From JAJCYL01 sp963664285 (GTDB lineage: Bacteria > Bacteroidota > Bacteroidia > Cytophagales > Cyclobacteriaceae): a DNA stretch of 64,000 nt. Made by a program: the position numbers and the translations under genes. Shown in pieces: positions 1 to 10,134 of this stretch (positions within the stretch are counted from its first letter, which is position 1; each line of letters starts with the position of its first letter). The stretch spans positions 15,607-79,606 of the forward strand of contig CAXXNX010000055.1 in the NCBI GenBank assembly GCA_963664285.2, read 5' to 3'. The notes under the pieces are model-generated. The model searched no databases, was not told where the DNA came from, and worked only from the letters and a program-made list of their open reading frames with translations.

Positions 1-196
1 TCACTTAACAATATCGCTCCGTCTGAGCTAATCACTGATGCTGAAAAAATCAAATTTAAAAGCTTGTTTTCCTCGATAAAATACGGTATCTTTTTCCTTA
101 TATTCAGGCATAAATTAATTGCTTATTTTGTTGTCTAACTATCTCAATATAAGCAATTTATGCCTGTTTTTTATTGTCTACTATGAATTTTTCGGG
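1..196 (-). mobile_element. IS1380-family element, right-end fragment cut by the window start
   Basis: These bases match the right end of the complete IS1380-type element at 22853-24473. Bases 1-111 encode the first part of its transposase on the minus strand (start codon 109-111). The element ends in CGGG at 194-196 and is followed by TTAA at 197-200, the same tetranucleotide that flanks the other two copies. The A run at 44-49 has one more A than in the other copies, so this copy is frameshifted after about 20 codons. The rest lies outside the window. Confidence 0.85.
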
Positions 197-512
197 TTAA
201 GCTCCTACATTGAATCTGAGCCATTAGGGTTCCGACTAAAATTCTTAAAAGGTATCAGAGATCAATTGAGGTACTCAATTGTCAACAACACAGGGCATCA
301 ACCCTTTCAAGCATTTTATCTACGCTTGTGCTACCTTTAATTTCTGCGCAATTCACGGGATATACCCACTGCGCATTACCTGCAATATTTTTGATAATTA
401 TAATATGATATTATAAAAAAATCAGCCTGTGTTATCTTGCTATTTCAGGGCGTCTTTGAATAAATTAAGATTCTGATAATCAAAGAGTTAAAAGAGGTTT
501 GAAAGGATAAAG

Positions 513-555
513 AACCCCGAAATCGGCCGAATAGGGCTTTTTTCGGGGTTTTTGT
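513..555 (+). terminator. Rho-independent terminator inside the IS, upstream of the transposase
   Basis: AACCCCGAAA at 513-522 pairs with TTTCGGGGTT at 541-550 and is followed by a T-rich tract. It lies between the left inverted repeat and the transposase start at 601, so it should stop transcription entering from outside. The same hairpin is in copy 2 at 46190-46233. Confidence 0.75.
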
Positions 556-600
556 TTTGCTAGATTGTGGTGTAGAACACATCTAACACCACAAATTAGA

Positions 601-1947
601 ATGCAAAAAAGGCTTTTCCAACCCGAATATGGTTTAACTCCAAAATGGTATTTGTTTAAGAGCAGTAAATTGGGTGCAGTTTATGATAGTCTACCGTGGA
701 ATCAGTTAGCGGACTGCCTGCCTGAAGAAAATAACGGACCTGGTGCTCCCCGGTGGTTTTCCTCAAAAGGGATGTTTGCGCTGATGTTTCTTAAGTCCTA
801 CCTGAGTATCAGTGATGAGAAACTAATAGAACGCTTTAACTCCGATTGGAGCCTACAGTTGTTCTGTGGCAAAATGTTATCAGACACAGAGAAGATTCGA
901 GACAATGCTATCGTAAGCCGCATCCGCAGTTATCTGGCTGAGTATACAGACTGGCAACAGCTCCAACAAATATTGATCGAACATTGGAAAAGAGACATGA
1001 ATAATACCCATGTGCTTTTAATGGACGCTACCTGTTATGAGAGTTATATCCGTTTTCCTACTGATGTAAAGCTGTTATGGGAATGCTGCCATTGGGTGTT
1101 TGAAAAGCAATTGTTCCGATGGTGTAAAGTAGTGAGAAAGAAAAGGCCTCGCTCCAAATATGTTGAACAAAAGCGCAGACAACGCGATTATGAGAAAAGA
1201 CGCAGGAAGACCTATAAAGAAGGACGTAAGCGTAAAAAAGCCCTGTTGTATCTGCTACACAAGGGGTTGATCCAACTTCAACAAGTTCTCAACGATGCTA
1301 AACTGCCACTGCTTAATGAGCAGGAAAGAGATTACCTGAGAACCATCAAAAAAGTACTTGAACAACAGCAGTTCCTACAAACCCACCCGGCCAAAGAGTT
1401 AAAAAACCGCATCGTATCATTGGCAAAACCCTATGTCAGGCCGATAGTCAGGGGAAAAGAGAACAAAAGAGTTGAGTTTGGCATGAAGGTACATATGCTG
1501 CAAGTGGATGGGATCTGCATGATTGAGTGTATGAATTTCAACGCTTTCAATGAATCCACCCGGCTCAAGATTAGTACTGTAAAGCACAAACGACACTTTG
1601 GAGCGCTTAATCAATTGGGAGCTGACCTGATCTATGCCACAAATGCCAATCGAAGATTTTGCACCAAAAAGAAAATCTTCACTTGCTTTCCTAAGAAAGG
1701 CCCCCAACCTCTTACTAAACAAGACAGTCGGCTCAGTGGACTCATCGCCAATCAAAGGGCTACAGTGATGGAAGGCAGCTTCGGTGACCACAAAACTCAT
1801 TACGGGACCAACAGGATTAAAGTTAAAGGAGAGAAAAATGAAAGACTGTTTGTCTTTTTTGCTGTGATGACCGCTAACGCAGTAAAAATTAGTAAAAGAA
1901 AACTATTGCTAAATACAGTTGATCCACCATTCCAACAGGCCGCATAA
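601..1947 (+). CDS. IS5/IS1182-like DDE transposase, copy 1
   Basis: A 448-residue transposase with an N-terminal DUF772/InsH-like region (residues ~30-130: PWNQLADCLPE, SSKGMFALMFLKSYLSISDE), a first catalytic Asp in LLMDATCYESYIRFPTD, a strongly basic insert, a conserved RPIVRGKENKRVEFGMK block and a C-terminal catalytic region (ATVMEGSFGDHKTHYG). The frame is open further upstream to 565, but ATG 601 gives the canonical start and lies after the internal terminator. It appears intact and differs from copy 2 by only a few bases, so at least one copy is probably active. Confidence 0.88.
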   Translation: MQKRLFQPEYGLTPKWYLFKSSKLGAVYDSLPWNQLADCLPEENNGPGAPRWFSSKGMFALMFLKSYLSISDEKLIERFNSDWSLQLFCGKMLSDTEKIRDNAIVSRIRSYLAEYTDWQQLQQILIEHWKRDMNNTHVLLMDATCYESYIRFPTDVKLLWECCHWVFEKQLFRWCKVVRKKRPRSKYVEQKRRQRDYEKRRRKTYKEGRKRKKALLYLLHKGLIQLQQVLNDAKLPLLNEQERDYLRTIKKVLEQQQFLQTHPAKELKNRIVSLAKPYVRPIVRGKENKRVEFGMKVHMLQVDGICMIECMNFNAFNESTRLKISTVKHKRHFGALNQLGADLIYATNANRRFCTKKKIFTCFPKKGPQPLTKQDSRLSGLIANQRATVMEGSFGDHKTHYGTNRIKVKGEKNERLFVFFAVMTANAVKISKRKLLLNTVDPPFQQAA

Positions 1948-2598
1948 CTAAAAAACAAAAGTTCGTTTTCTACTTCAAAGGAAGCACTATGTCTATACAC
2001 CAAAAACGCACTTTCAAACTCTATTTTGTAACAAAAATTGTACTCTTTCAAGAGCAGGTAATCAGTATGATGATCAATCTCTCCTCTATTGAAAATCCTG
2101 ATCCCATTTTTAACCCCTCTTTCTTCTCGCTGAACTAATTTTCAAGGACGCCCTATTTCATATATGCTTTTCTAGCGCACAAGCTCAATCTGTCACTATC
2201 CAGGAAAGGTTGGGCTATTCAAAAGATACCAAATTACTGATTATCCATGCCGATGATATTGGTGTATTCATTCAGAGAATATAGCAAGTATTTATGCCAT
2301 GGAATATGGTTCAGTGAATTCTGGTAGTATAATGGTTTCATGTGAATTCTCATTTCTTTAAAGTTTTATAATTGATAGCTATTTCTAATTTATTATTCTG
2401 CATCATTCATCTATAAAATCAGTTTCAATATCTGATGCATTTATCCAAATTGGAACTATTGCTTCTTTATTGATTACCATCTTGTCATACAGATTTCTGT
2501 ATTTATCCCATGTGTATTCATAACTATGAAAAATATCCCCTTCTCCGGACATTCTTGGATCTGATTGATTCTTTAATTCCTCTTCCATTTTGCTAACT

Positions 2599-4095
2599 AG
2601 GGCTTCCTCAAAAAGTAGTACCCATCAAATTAGCAGCCCTAGATAGATTGAGCACGAATAGGGTTGCAGCAATCCAAGTTTGTGAAGTTGATTTAAGCTT
2701 GGCTTTGATTTCATTGAGCGAGTAAGCTTGTTTGGCATTGCCTATTCTTCCCTCAATGGCATTCCTCTCAGCATATTCCTTTTTTGATTTAGCCTTCTGG
2801 TATGCTGATTTCTTCACAGGTTTTCCTTTTGTGGCAGCTGTCATCCTTATGCTGTTTTCTTTACACCAATTGCGATTCTTATTGGTAGCATAGATTTTAT
2901 CGGCCTGTATAAGTTCAGGGTAATAACCAAACAAAGCCTTGTAGGTCTCTGCCTGATTGATCAGGTCCTCACTTTCATTATAGGCATTCCAGCTTAGGTT
3001 ATCCTTGGTCATGAACCCATCCATGAGTGAAAGGCCCAACTTGGCACCAAACTCTACACTCTTGCCCTGCTTGCCCCTCACTATCGGGCGTACATGGGGT
3101 TGTGAGATGCTCACTATCCGATCTTTACATTGGTGTGGGCTTTCTTGCTCATACATGCCTTGTTGCTGCTTATAAAGGGTATGGACCACCATCAGTTCCT
3201 GCTGGGTTTTGTGGGGAAAAGGAAACGGCCCTTCCAACAGGTCCAGCATTTGATCGATATGGCCAGGTTCCTTTTTACACAGTTGAGCAACACACGGATG
3301 GCCTTGCGGATCGATACAACTGATTTTTTCTTCTTTTTGGCTTCCTGCAAATAACGCTTATGGGCCATCCTGCGGTAAGTCCTGGGTTTGACCTCCATCT
3401 TGTCCCTGAGCAGGTCAAACAACCGGTCAACCATCTTTTCGGTCTTGATACGGGCTTCATTGACCAAACCAAGATCATTTGGGTAGGTGATGTATTGATC
3501 TGCCACAGTGGCATCTATCTTTAATTTACCTTTTGGCCTTTTAGATACCGCACCCTTTTGGTTTGGTTTCCGGTCAGGAAGGGACACCATCATGATGATT
3601 TTCGAGAATGCATCGAAAGTATCATCCCCTATTTTTTTTCGCATCTCCACAAAAAGCGTAGGCGAAAACACCAAACCAGGTGTGTAATGGTCCAAACCAA
3701 GAAAGAACTGCATGTATGGGTTTTCGCTGATGGTCAGCAAGGTCTCTTCATCGGACAACCCCAGTTTATGTTTTATAATAAATGCCCCTATGATGTGCCT
3801 TGGGTTGACGCTCTTTGCTCCCATGTTGACGCTGAATTTCCTTTTGTAGATATTTACCAACTCATCCCATGGCAACAAGTTTGCAAGTGCTATCCATCTG
3901 TTGTTTGGGTTGAGTTTGATGGAGTTAATGGAGGAAAATTCTTCTATTTTGGTTTGGTACTGCGATGTGTAATCGATCATATGCAATGTTATACGTCAAA
4001 TATACAAATAACCTTGCATATATAAAAATATATTTACACGTGAATCGCTTAATATGAGCAATCAAGGTCGTTTTTATCCAATCTGAGGAAGCCCT
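2599..4095 (-). mobile_element. IS5-like insertion sequence, related to the IS at 448
   Basis: Terminal inverted repeats AGGGCTTCCTCA at 2599-2610 and TGAGGAAGCCCT at 4084-4095 bound a single transposase gene. No clean target duplication is visible: the flanks read CTAACT on the left and AATTAG on the right, and a MITE abuts the right end. It sits in the 3' part of a sulfatase gene. Confidence 0.8.
2608..3986 (-). pseudogene. IS5-like DDE transposase, frameshifted
   Basis: The N-terminal half (3986 to about 3260) has the DUF772-type start (NNRWIALANLLPWDELVNIY) and the first catalytic motif KIDATVADQYITYPNDLG. The C-terminal half in another frame (about 3255 to 2608) has RPIVRGKQGKSVEFGAKLG and ERNAIEGRIGNAKQAY. 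The frames meet around 3250-3270, so one indel has split a roughly 450-residue protein. The shared RPIVRGK/VEFG block shows it is a distant relative of the transposase at 601-1947. Confidence 0.85.
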
Positions 4096-4099
4096 AATT

Positions 4100-4263
4100 A
4101 GTGTCTCTAAGAAAACACACCTAAATTAAAAATTATTCTTATGGTCGATCTTTCCATTTTTTCTAATCGATTGATACTCAGGTATTAACTCATAGAAAGA
4201 AAATGAAAATCTCATCCATAATAATTCATTTTATAAAAAAAGGGCTGTTTTCTTAGAGACACT
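4100..4263. mobile_element. MITE copy 1 (164 bp)
   Basis: Perfect terminal inverted repeats AGTGTCTCTAAGAAAACA / TGTTTTCTTAGAGACACT bound a non-coding 164 bp segment. It is flanked by a 4 bp duplication AATT (4096-4099 and 4264-4267). The sequence appears identical to the copy at 52218-52381, so movement was recent. It lies in the 3' part of the sulfatase pseudogene, directly beside the IS right end. Confidence 0.9.
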
Positions 4264-5626
4264 AATTAGATTACCCCTAATTGATTTATGGTTTTCTTCA
4301 GATGAGAGGTTGTTAATACAATATGGGTCATCGGGTAAATAGAAAAGTTATTCAACCGGTCTTTTACCAAACGACCAATCCCAGTAAAATTTGGTTTCAG
4401 CATTATGCCGTGACTTTAAGATTTCTGTCTTTGTAGGACCCCCATCAACTGTGGAATATCCACACTCAGGATTACCTGCAGGCCATAAATCGGGGCGGTA
4501 ATTTCGCAAGTACATCCAGCCGTTTTGTACAATTCCCCTTATTGGATAACCATAATCGTTGGGTCGTCCCACATCGTGACGCTCCTTTCCAATTAATACA
4601 TAATCCCTGAAATCCTTGTTTTCTCCTTTCAAAAACGGGAGCAGGCTTGTTCCGGGAGTCACCTGCATTCCACTTTGTTCCCATTTTATTCCTACAGACT
4701 CGAAAAAGGTAGGAGCAACATCAATAAGGCTGACGTATTCTTTAACCTCACGCCCCGGGTTTTTGATATTTTTACCCCACATCATGGCCAGCGGAATATG
4801 GTTTGAATAGTCGTATTCATCGCTTTTTGCTCTGGGAAATGGCATCCCGTGATCGGAAGTAACAATGACTATAGTATTGTCTAATTCTCCTTTACTTTCA
4901 AGAAAGTCTAATATTTTGGTAACATGAGAATCAAAATACTCAATCTCCAAAGCATAGTCCAGCATATCTGTTCGCACGATATCATTATCTGGAAAGAACG
5001 CAGGCACTTCTTCAATATCAGATAACTTTTTACCCGCTTTTAATGAAGAGCCATACTCATAAGTGCGATGCGGTTCACGCCCACCATACCAAAAATAGAA
5101 GGGTTGGCCATCCGGCTTATTCTTAAAGAAATCGATAAAATTTTCTGAATAGTCAACCTTGGCGATACCTGTAGTAGGTGGGTCAAGAACTTTAGAATCC
5201 CATCGCTTGCCAGATAGTTCTCTCTCCTTACCATCAACCTCTCCTGGATTACCGGGTCCCCAACCTTTGCCTGTATACCCTGTAAAAAATCCAAAATCTT
5301 TAAGTGCCTCGGGATATGTTTTAAACTCGGCAGGGAAATTGTTAAAATGGTTGGCTGCTTCTTTCAGTTGCCAGGAATTTCTGGCCGTAAGCAAACAAGC
5401 TCTCGAAGGGGAGCACTTTGCATTGGGTGTATAGGCATTAGAAAATCTAATCCCCTCACTTGCCACACGGTCAAAAGCTGGGGTTTCAACCCATGGGTAT
5501 TCGTTGCCCATGTGACCTGCATCGTCAGCAATACATATTAAAATGTTGGGAGTAGTTATAACATCTCCATCATTGCACCCAATAATAAAGATTACCAGAA
5601 TGAGAATTGCGATATTTTTTATCATT

Positions 5627-6222
5627 TTATTCATTTATCCCATCAGAAAAATTTTTCTCGATATCAGATGCATTTATCCATGTTGGAACTAATTTTTCAT
5701 TTTTAACTACAATTCGATTATATGCATCTTTATATTTCAGATTGGACGATACGTAATTCTGAAAAACATCACCTTTGCCGATCATTCTAAGGTCGGCTTC
5801 TTTCGTCAGTTCACTTTCCATTTCCCCTCTCAATATTATCGCAATATTTTGGTGTTCAGCATCATATATCCATGCTGTCTCATTACTTCCATTATAAGCG
5901 GCGTTGTCCGATCAGGTGGCATTTTCATGAACCCCATTATGCCGCTATTATGTCCGTACAAGCCTGTTACTAATATTCCTCTGCTCGGAGTACAAATAGA
6001 ATTATTTACATAGACATGATTAAACATCAGGCCCTCGGATGCAAAATTGTCAATATTGGGAGAGATATCTTCAACTTTACCTCCATAGCAGCCCAAGGAT
6101 TGCTTATCTAAATCATCGGCGGTAAAAAGCAGAATATTGAGCGGCTTCTTATCCTGTGCGCAAACCTCAAAAACCGAAAGTAAGGCAAATGCAAAAATTA
6201 AAATTAGAGTCACCCTTTTCAT
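5627..6222 (-). pseudogene. Sulfatase with internal deletion
   Basis: The 5' part (6222 to 5836) encodes a signal peptide (SVFEVCAQ), metal ligands in LLFTADDLDKQSLGCYGG and the formylglycine motif CTPSRG (Cys77), then stops after about 128 residues. The next ORF (5833 to 5627) encodes only the family's C-terminal tail (ELTKEADLRMIGKGD ... VPTWINASDIEKNF). The roughly 300 residues between are missing, with two stop codons at the junction. Its end overlaps the start of the downstream sulfatase by 8 bases, so the two were one operon. Confidence 0.82.
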
Positions 6223-6233
6223 TAGTCTAAAAT

Positions 6234-8100
6234 CTATTTACGAGTTACATAAGCATAATAAGCACCTATAATTCCCTGATCTTTTATTTTAAAGAAAGTG
6301 TGTAAATAAATAGGTCCCGGTTTTAGGTGTACATCAAACGAAATCGCCTTATCCTCAGGAGTAACTTCTTTTGTTAATCCCTCGAAACCATAGGGGGTTT
6401 TCTCTGAAATAGAGCGTAGTTCCATTCCTCCAATGTAGATACTAGCAGAAACTATAGGTAAAGCTATTCCTCCAATATTTCCGTTCCTGTCAATCATTGT
6501 ACACTTTCCGGCAATCGGAGAATCCGTTTCTTTGGGCCAACGACGTAGTTCAATTTCATAGTCTCCTTCTTGTGCCACATCCAAACACCAGTAGCTATTT
6601 TTTCGTTCTCCTCGGCTAATCTGGGGTTGTTGATCAATAAATACATCCAACCAATCACAAGCAGTTAAAATACTTGGACTTTCGTTTTCGGTCCCTATAA
6701 CAATTTTTTGTGGCTCATTAACATCATCTTTTACTTCGTCCCACCAGATATCAAGCTGGTTTTCCATTTTTTCTACTACCTGCAGATTTTGCATATACAC
6801 ATTTTCCTTTTGCAATGGGTCTACATTTAAGTTATAAAGTTCACGAGACTCCAGCAAACGCCATCCTTTCCAAAGCACGGCAGCACCTTCTTTTCTTATA
6901 ACTGTTTGGCCATGAGGGGCAGGATAGTTAATGAAATTAGGCATCCTACTTGTAATTCATTATTAGCATTCTGTCTTCAGCAATTTGTTCTTCACCCCGT
7001 AATACAGGAGCTAAACTCATTCCATCGAAGGGTATTGGAGTAGGCTTATTTAAGCCACAAAGGTCAACAAGCGTTGGAAGAATATCCTGAACCTGAGACA
7101 ATCCTGAAACTTCATTCCCAATACTTTGAAAATCACCTTTTGGCCAGCTAATGAAACAGGGAACCCTATGTCCTCCATCCCAAAGTTCAGTTTTCATTCC
7201 CCGCATGCCGGCATTAAAATACCGAATGCCCATTATGCTTCCATTGTCTGTTAGAAAAACAACTATTGTATTGTCCCTAATACCTTTTTCATCAAGGAAA
7301 TCGAGTAAACTGCCCACATTGGTATCAATATTCCGAATCATAGCCAGGTAACTAACCAATCGTTTTTTTAATTCCTCATTCTTACCAGGAAATGTTGATT
7401 TATCATATAACTCTTCCAATGCTTTTATATCTTCTTCTTTTGCATTAAAAGGTCCGTGAGGAGTATTGGTGGGGATATATGCAAAAAATGGTTTTTTCTC
7501 TTCTATTGAGTTTTCTATAAATTTTTTCGCCTCTCCGAAGAAAACATCGGTACAATAACCATCAAATTTCTGATATTCCCCATTGTGCCAGTAGGTATCG
7601 TCAAAATAGTCATTGCCCCAATAGTCGGAAACAGAACCAATATGCGACGATGAAAACCACACTGACTCTGCAAAACCTCTATCTTGCGGCCGGTAAGGAT
7701 AGTTCGCTCCAAGATGCCATTTTCCAAAAACGCCTGTGCTATAGCCGTTGGCCATAAAAATGTTTCCCATTGTAGGCAGTTCAGGCTTTAAAAACGCCCG
7801 TCCACTGCTAACATTTACCAATCCGTTTGCAGCAGCGTCCATGCCGGTCATTAACTGTCCACGGGTCGGTGCACACATGGGAGCGGCATGAAAATTACCA
7901 AACCGAACGCTGCTTTCAGCAAACCTGTCCAAATTTGGCGTTTTTAGAATTGGATTGCCATGAATAGACAGCTCAAGATACCCTTGATCATCTGTCATTA
8001 TGACAATAACATTTGGCCTGGTATTTAAATCAGTACTTGCATAAGAATTTAAACCGAACAAAATTATGCAAATAATTACACATTTCTGTTTCAATAACAT
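6234..8100 (-). pseudogene. Arylsulfatase-type sulfatase with one frameshift
   Basis: The first frame (8100 to 6946) encodes a signal peptide, IVIMTDDQG, the formylglycine motif CAPTRG (Cys76), GKWHLG and TNTPHGPF, all hallmarks of S1 arylsulfatases. It ends MLIMNYK and stops. The second frame (6944 to 6234) begins within SRMPNFINYPAPH, the normal continuation. Deleting one A near 6958 would read NYSRMPNF, a conserved sequence. The tail (WRLLESRELYNLNVDPLQKE and a C-terminal beta domain) is intact. The combined length is about 620 residues. A single-base sequencing error cannot be ruled out, so the gene may be functional. Confidence 0.82.
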
Positions 8101-8198
8101 GATAGTCTTATTTAAATGGTTCTACTTAAAATGGTTCTTCGACAAACCTACGGAAACGGCAGTTCAGCAAGCTTTCTCGAAGAGGTATAAAATTAGTA

Positions 8199-8320
8199 CT
8201 ATCGGCGATTCAATTTAGGCATTGACTTTCGCAATTCTTTCATCACCGGTTCATATTCCGTTTGTGAGGCCAGATTGGTCCACTCATTGGGATCCTGGGT
8301 GTGATCATAAAGCTCATTCT
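8199..8320 (-). pseudogene. Sulfatase C-terminal fragment
   Basis: The minus strand reads NELYDHTQDPNEWTNLA ... SQTEYEPVMKELRKSMP followed by a stop at 8199-8201. This is the usual end of iduronate-sulfatase-like proteins. Everything upstream is gone; the region from 8321 holds unrecognised sequence and then a group II intron. Confidence 0.72.
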
Positions 8321-8491
8321 AGTATTAATGGAGGACATTGACTGGTTTGTAAAACATATGTCAAGGATTTCCACACGATATGTCTTTCAAATGTTTCTAG
8401 GTGCTGCAAACTCTGCAACTCATATTCACACGGCCATCAACGATAATTTATTTTTTCACGGGAATGGCAGAAACACCGCCAAGACCCTCAT

Positions 8492-9090
8492 GTGCGGGAG
8501 TCGTGTCCCGAAACATTAGCAAGTCGCAAGCTTGTATGCCGTGAGGCATGAAGTGAAGGAAGCGAGACTGCAAAATCCGGTTCCAACGAACAGGAACTGA
8601 ATAAGAGGCTAGTTAGTGTCTCTCCTTATGGGATCTTTCATTTTTTCAACGATACAGGAACTCATAGAAAGAAAATGAATAAGGGCTGTTTTCTTAGAGA
8701 CACTAGTTAAGCCGGATGAGGTAGCACATCATACCGACGTCCGAAGAATACCAAAAGGCTTAGCTGGTAGATTCAGTGGATATTGGGTGAAGGAATGTGT
8801 TCTTACCTGGGGGGGGGTCTCTGCAACCACGAGATGGTTAAGCAGAGAAGTCAGCAGAGGCCATAGTAGTCAACAGGGCTTGAGCCCCGAAAAAGATCGG
8901 GGAGTTCTCACGAGTTGATGAAGGGCTGAATGTTAAGTTGTTTGAAATTAGATAGGAGCGTTTCGGTTCGATTGCATTGAGACTGGGAGTAGCCCTACCG
9001 AAAATTAAAACAAAGCTATGGTTGGTGTAAAGAGCGATAATAGTATGATTAACGAACCGCCGTATACGCGAACCGTACGATTTCTATGGT
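8492..9090 (+). ncRNA. Group II intron remnant without reverse transcriptase
   Basis: The sequence begins GTGCGGGAG, fitting the GUGYG 5' splice consensus, and continues with domain I signatures seen in bacterial group II introns (a GAAGTGAAGGAAGCGA block, then AGCCGGATGAGGTAGCACAT, then CAAAAGGCTTAGCTGGTAG and GAATGTGTTCTTACCTGG). A short stretch like the start of a maturase reading frame (EVSRGHSSQQGLSPE) follows, and then a domain V-like hairpin (GAACCGCC ... GGTTC) near 9050-9092. The reverse transcriptase/maturase gene is absent. A MITE sits in domain I at 8615-8704. The 3' boundary is uncertain because IS110 sequence follows directly. The intron should be immobile on its own. Confidence 0.7.
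8615..8704. mobile_element. MITE copy 3 (90 bp, shortened)
   Basis: It has the ends AGTGTCTC and GAGACACT of the MITE family and shares the inner block AACTCATAGAAAGAAAATGA and GGGCTGTTTTCTTAGAGACACT with the two 164 bp copies, but much of the left half is missing. It is flanked by a 4 bp duplication AGTT (8611-8614 and 8705-8708). Removing it restores continuous group II intron sequence. Confidence 0.85.
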
Positions 9091-10097
9091 TCAAACAAGG
9101 GCAGCCATATAATTTTTTTTATACTTTCTGTTTTGATGAACACAAGCAAAAACCCGATGAATTAGTTTGTTTCGTACCGTATTAATAACAGTCATTTTAT
9201 TTTTTCCTTCTTCAACTTTTCTTTCATAGTAAGCTTTTAAATCATTGTTGTAAACAATAGCTACCAGAGCTGCCATATGCAATAATGTTTTCATCTTTTT
9301 ATTAGCCATATGTGACACCCTTGCCTTTCCTTTGAAGAGGCCAGATTCTTTAGTAAATGGCACCACACCAGAATAGCAAGCAAACTTTTTGGGGTCGTTA
9401 ATATTTTTGAACTCATTGGTTGTAATGATCATTTGAACTGCCGTCTCTTTACCAATACCTTGTACAGAGGTAATCAAGCCAAATAAACGAGATAGCTCCT
9501 GATCCTTTCGAATGATTTCACTGATGTTCTTTTCAACCTTCCCTATATCAGCTTCAATAGAATTTAAAGATCGCTGGCATAGCTTTTTAGATTGAGTAAC
9601 CGAGGAATTTTCAACAAACCCTTTTAGTTCTTTCAAGGGAGTTGTCAACATTTTTTTCATAATAATCAATCGACTTCTTAAAGTTGTCAGATTGGCTAAT
9701 TTATTTATTTCCTCTCTTTTTGGTTTCCAAAGCCTTGCATCCTCCTTGTTTTTAAAAGCATATTCTCCTATTCGAATAGCATCCATTTTATCGCTCTTCC
9801 CCCTGATATTGCCCAAAGAAGATTTGATTTGAGAGGCTGCTTCTAACCAGATATTTCCTTTCTTCTTGTACAAGTACATAAGCAATGGATTGTTGTAAAT
9901 TCCAGTGTGTTCCATGCAGAAGATAGCGTTAGATAGATCAAAGCCTACTATCTTCTTTAGTTCTTTGATAAATTGACTGATCTCTCCTTGATTGTTAGCA
10001 ATTTCCTTATGATACAAAAGCAATTCTTGTCATTGTAAACGGCCAGATCCAACTCATTTTTTGATACATCAACACCAACGAAATAGGTAAATTCCAT
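9091..10097 (-). pseudogene. IS110-group DEDD transposase with an early frameshift
   Basis: The ATG at 10097 begins MEFTYFVGVDVSKNELDLAV, the RuvC-like N-terminus with the first catalytic Asp. One base shift near 10030 leads into LLLYHKEIANNQGEISQF, then CMEHTGIYN, KSDKMDAIRIGEYA (DEDD motifs) and the C-terminal transposase-20 domain with GIGKETAVQMI and FACYSGVVPF. Together these make about 335 residues, the normal size. IS110 enzymes recombine DNA guided by a bridge RNA encoded beside the gene. The region upstream of this gene is long, structured and duplicated (10135-10532). The frameshift may be real or a sequence error. Confidence 0.85.
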
Positions 10098-10134
10098 AAT
10101 CATACATTTATTTTTATAGTTAACTAATTAAGAC

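Larger units (their letters stand above)
448..2153 (+). mobile_element. IS5/IS1182-like insertion sequence, copy 1
   Basis: A 1706 bp element with terminal inverted repeats GGGCGTCTTTGAA (left) and GGGCGTCCTTGAA (right, reverse complement). It is flanked by a perfect 7 bp duplication TATTTCA at 441-447 and 2154-2160. A nearly identical copy lies at 46125-47829. It interrupts the leader of a deacetylase gene. The IS5/IS1182 assignment rests on the transposase. A 7 bp duplication is not typical of classical IS5, so the exact family is uncertain. Confidence 0.9.
405..2346 (+). pseudogene. ChbG/YdjC-type polysaccharide deacetylase, split by an IS and frameshifted
   Basis: Removing the IS at 448-2153 and one of its 7 bp duplications joins the flanks into a Sec signal peptide ending ...SSAQAQS, followed by KLLIIHADDIG. 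Shifting frame by one base near 2265 then continues HSENIASIYAMEYGSVNSG and SIMVSCE. HADDxG and HSxN are the metal-binding motifs of the ChbG/YdjC carbohydrate deacetylase family, which removes acetyl groups from amino-sugar oligosaccharides. Only about 60 residues survive; the rest of the gene is absent and a sulfatase tail follows on the other strand. The putative ATG at 405 is also out of frame. Its place beside sulfatases fits a lost glycan-degradation locus. Confidence 0.75.
2403..5634 (-). pseudogene. Heparan N-sulfatase-like lipoprotein sulfatase, broken by a stop, a MITE and an IS
   Basis: The main open part (5634 to 4348) encodes a lipoprotein leader (Cys20 in IIGCND), metal ligands in IADDAGH and the formylglycine site CSPSR (Cys74), as in family S1 sulfatases that cleave sulfate esters or N-sulfate from glycosaminoglycans. 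It stops after FGKRPVE at TAA 4348-4350, but the same frame continues LFYLPDDPYCINNLSSEE to 4270, the usual ELYDL...NNLA region. A MITE (4100-4263) and an IS (2599-4095) follow. Beyond them 2588-2403 encodes the family's tail (MEEELKNQSDPRMSGEGD). Joining the pieces gives about 520 residues, normal length. The gene therefore carries three independent lesions. Confidence 0.85.

Noticed and set aside
565..600. An extended N-terminus of the IS transposase (MWCRTHLTPQIR)
   Set aside because: It would begin directly after the terminator T-tract and adds residues not seen at the start of related transposases. ATG 601 is preferred.
6946..6960. The frameshift in the arylsulfatase as certain proof of a dead gene
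   Set aside because: It is a single-base difference next to short A runs. It may be a sequencing error, as may the indels at 42608 (T run), 44-49 (A run), 51790, 57180 and 10030. I kept these as probable pseudogenes but not as firm lesions.
8321..8491. The plus-strand ORF between the sulfatase tail and the group II intron (ILVLMEDIDWFVKH...)
   Set aside because: It runs from sulfatase antisense sequence into the intron and has no recognisable domain. I could not support it as a gene.
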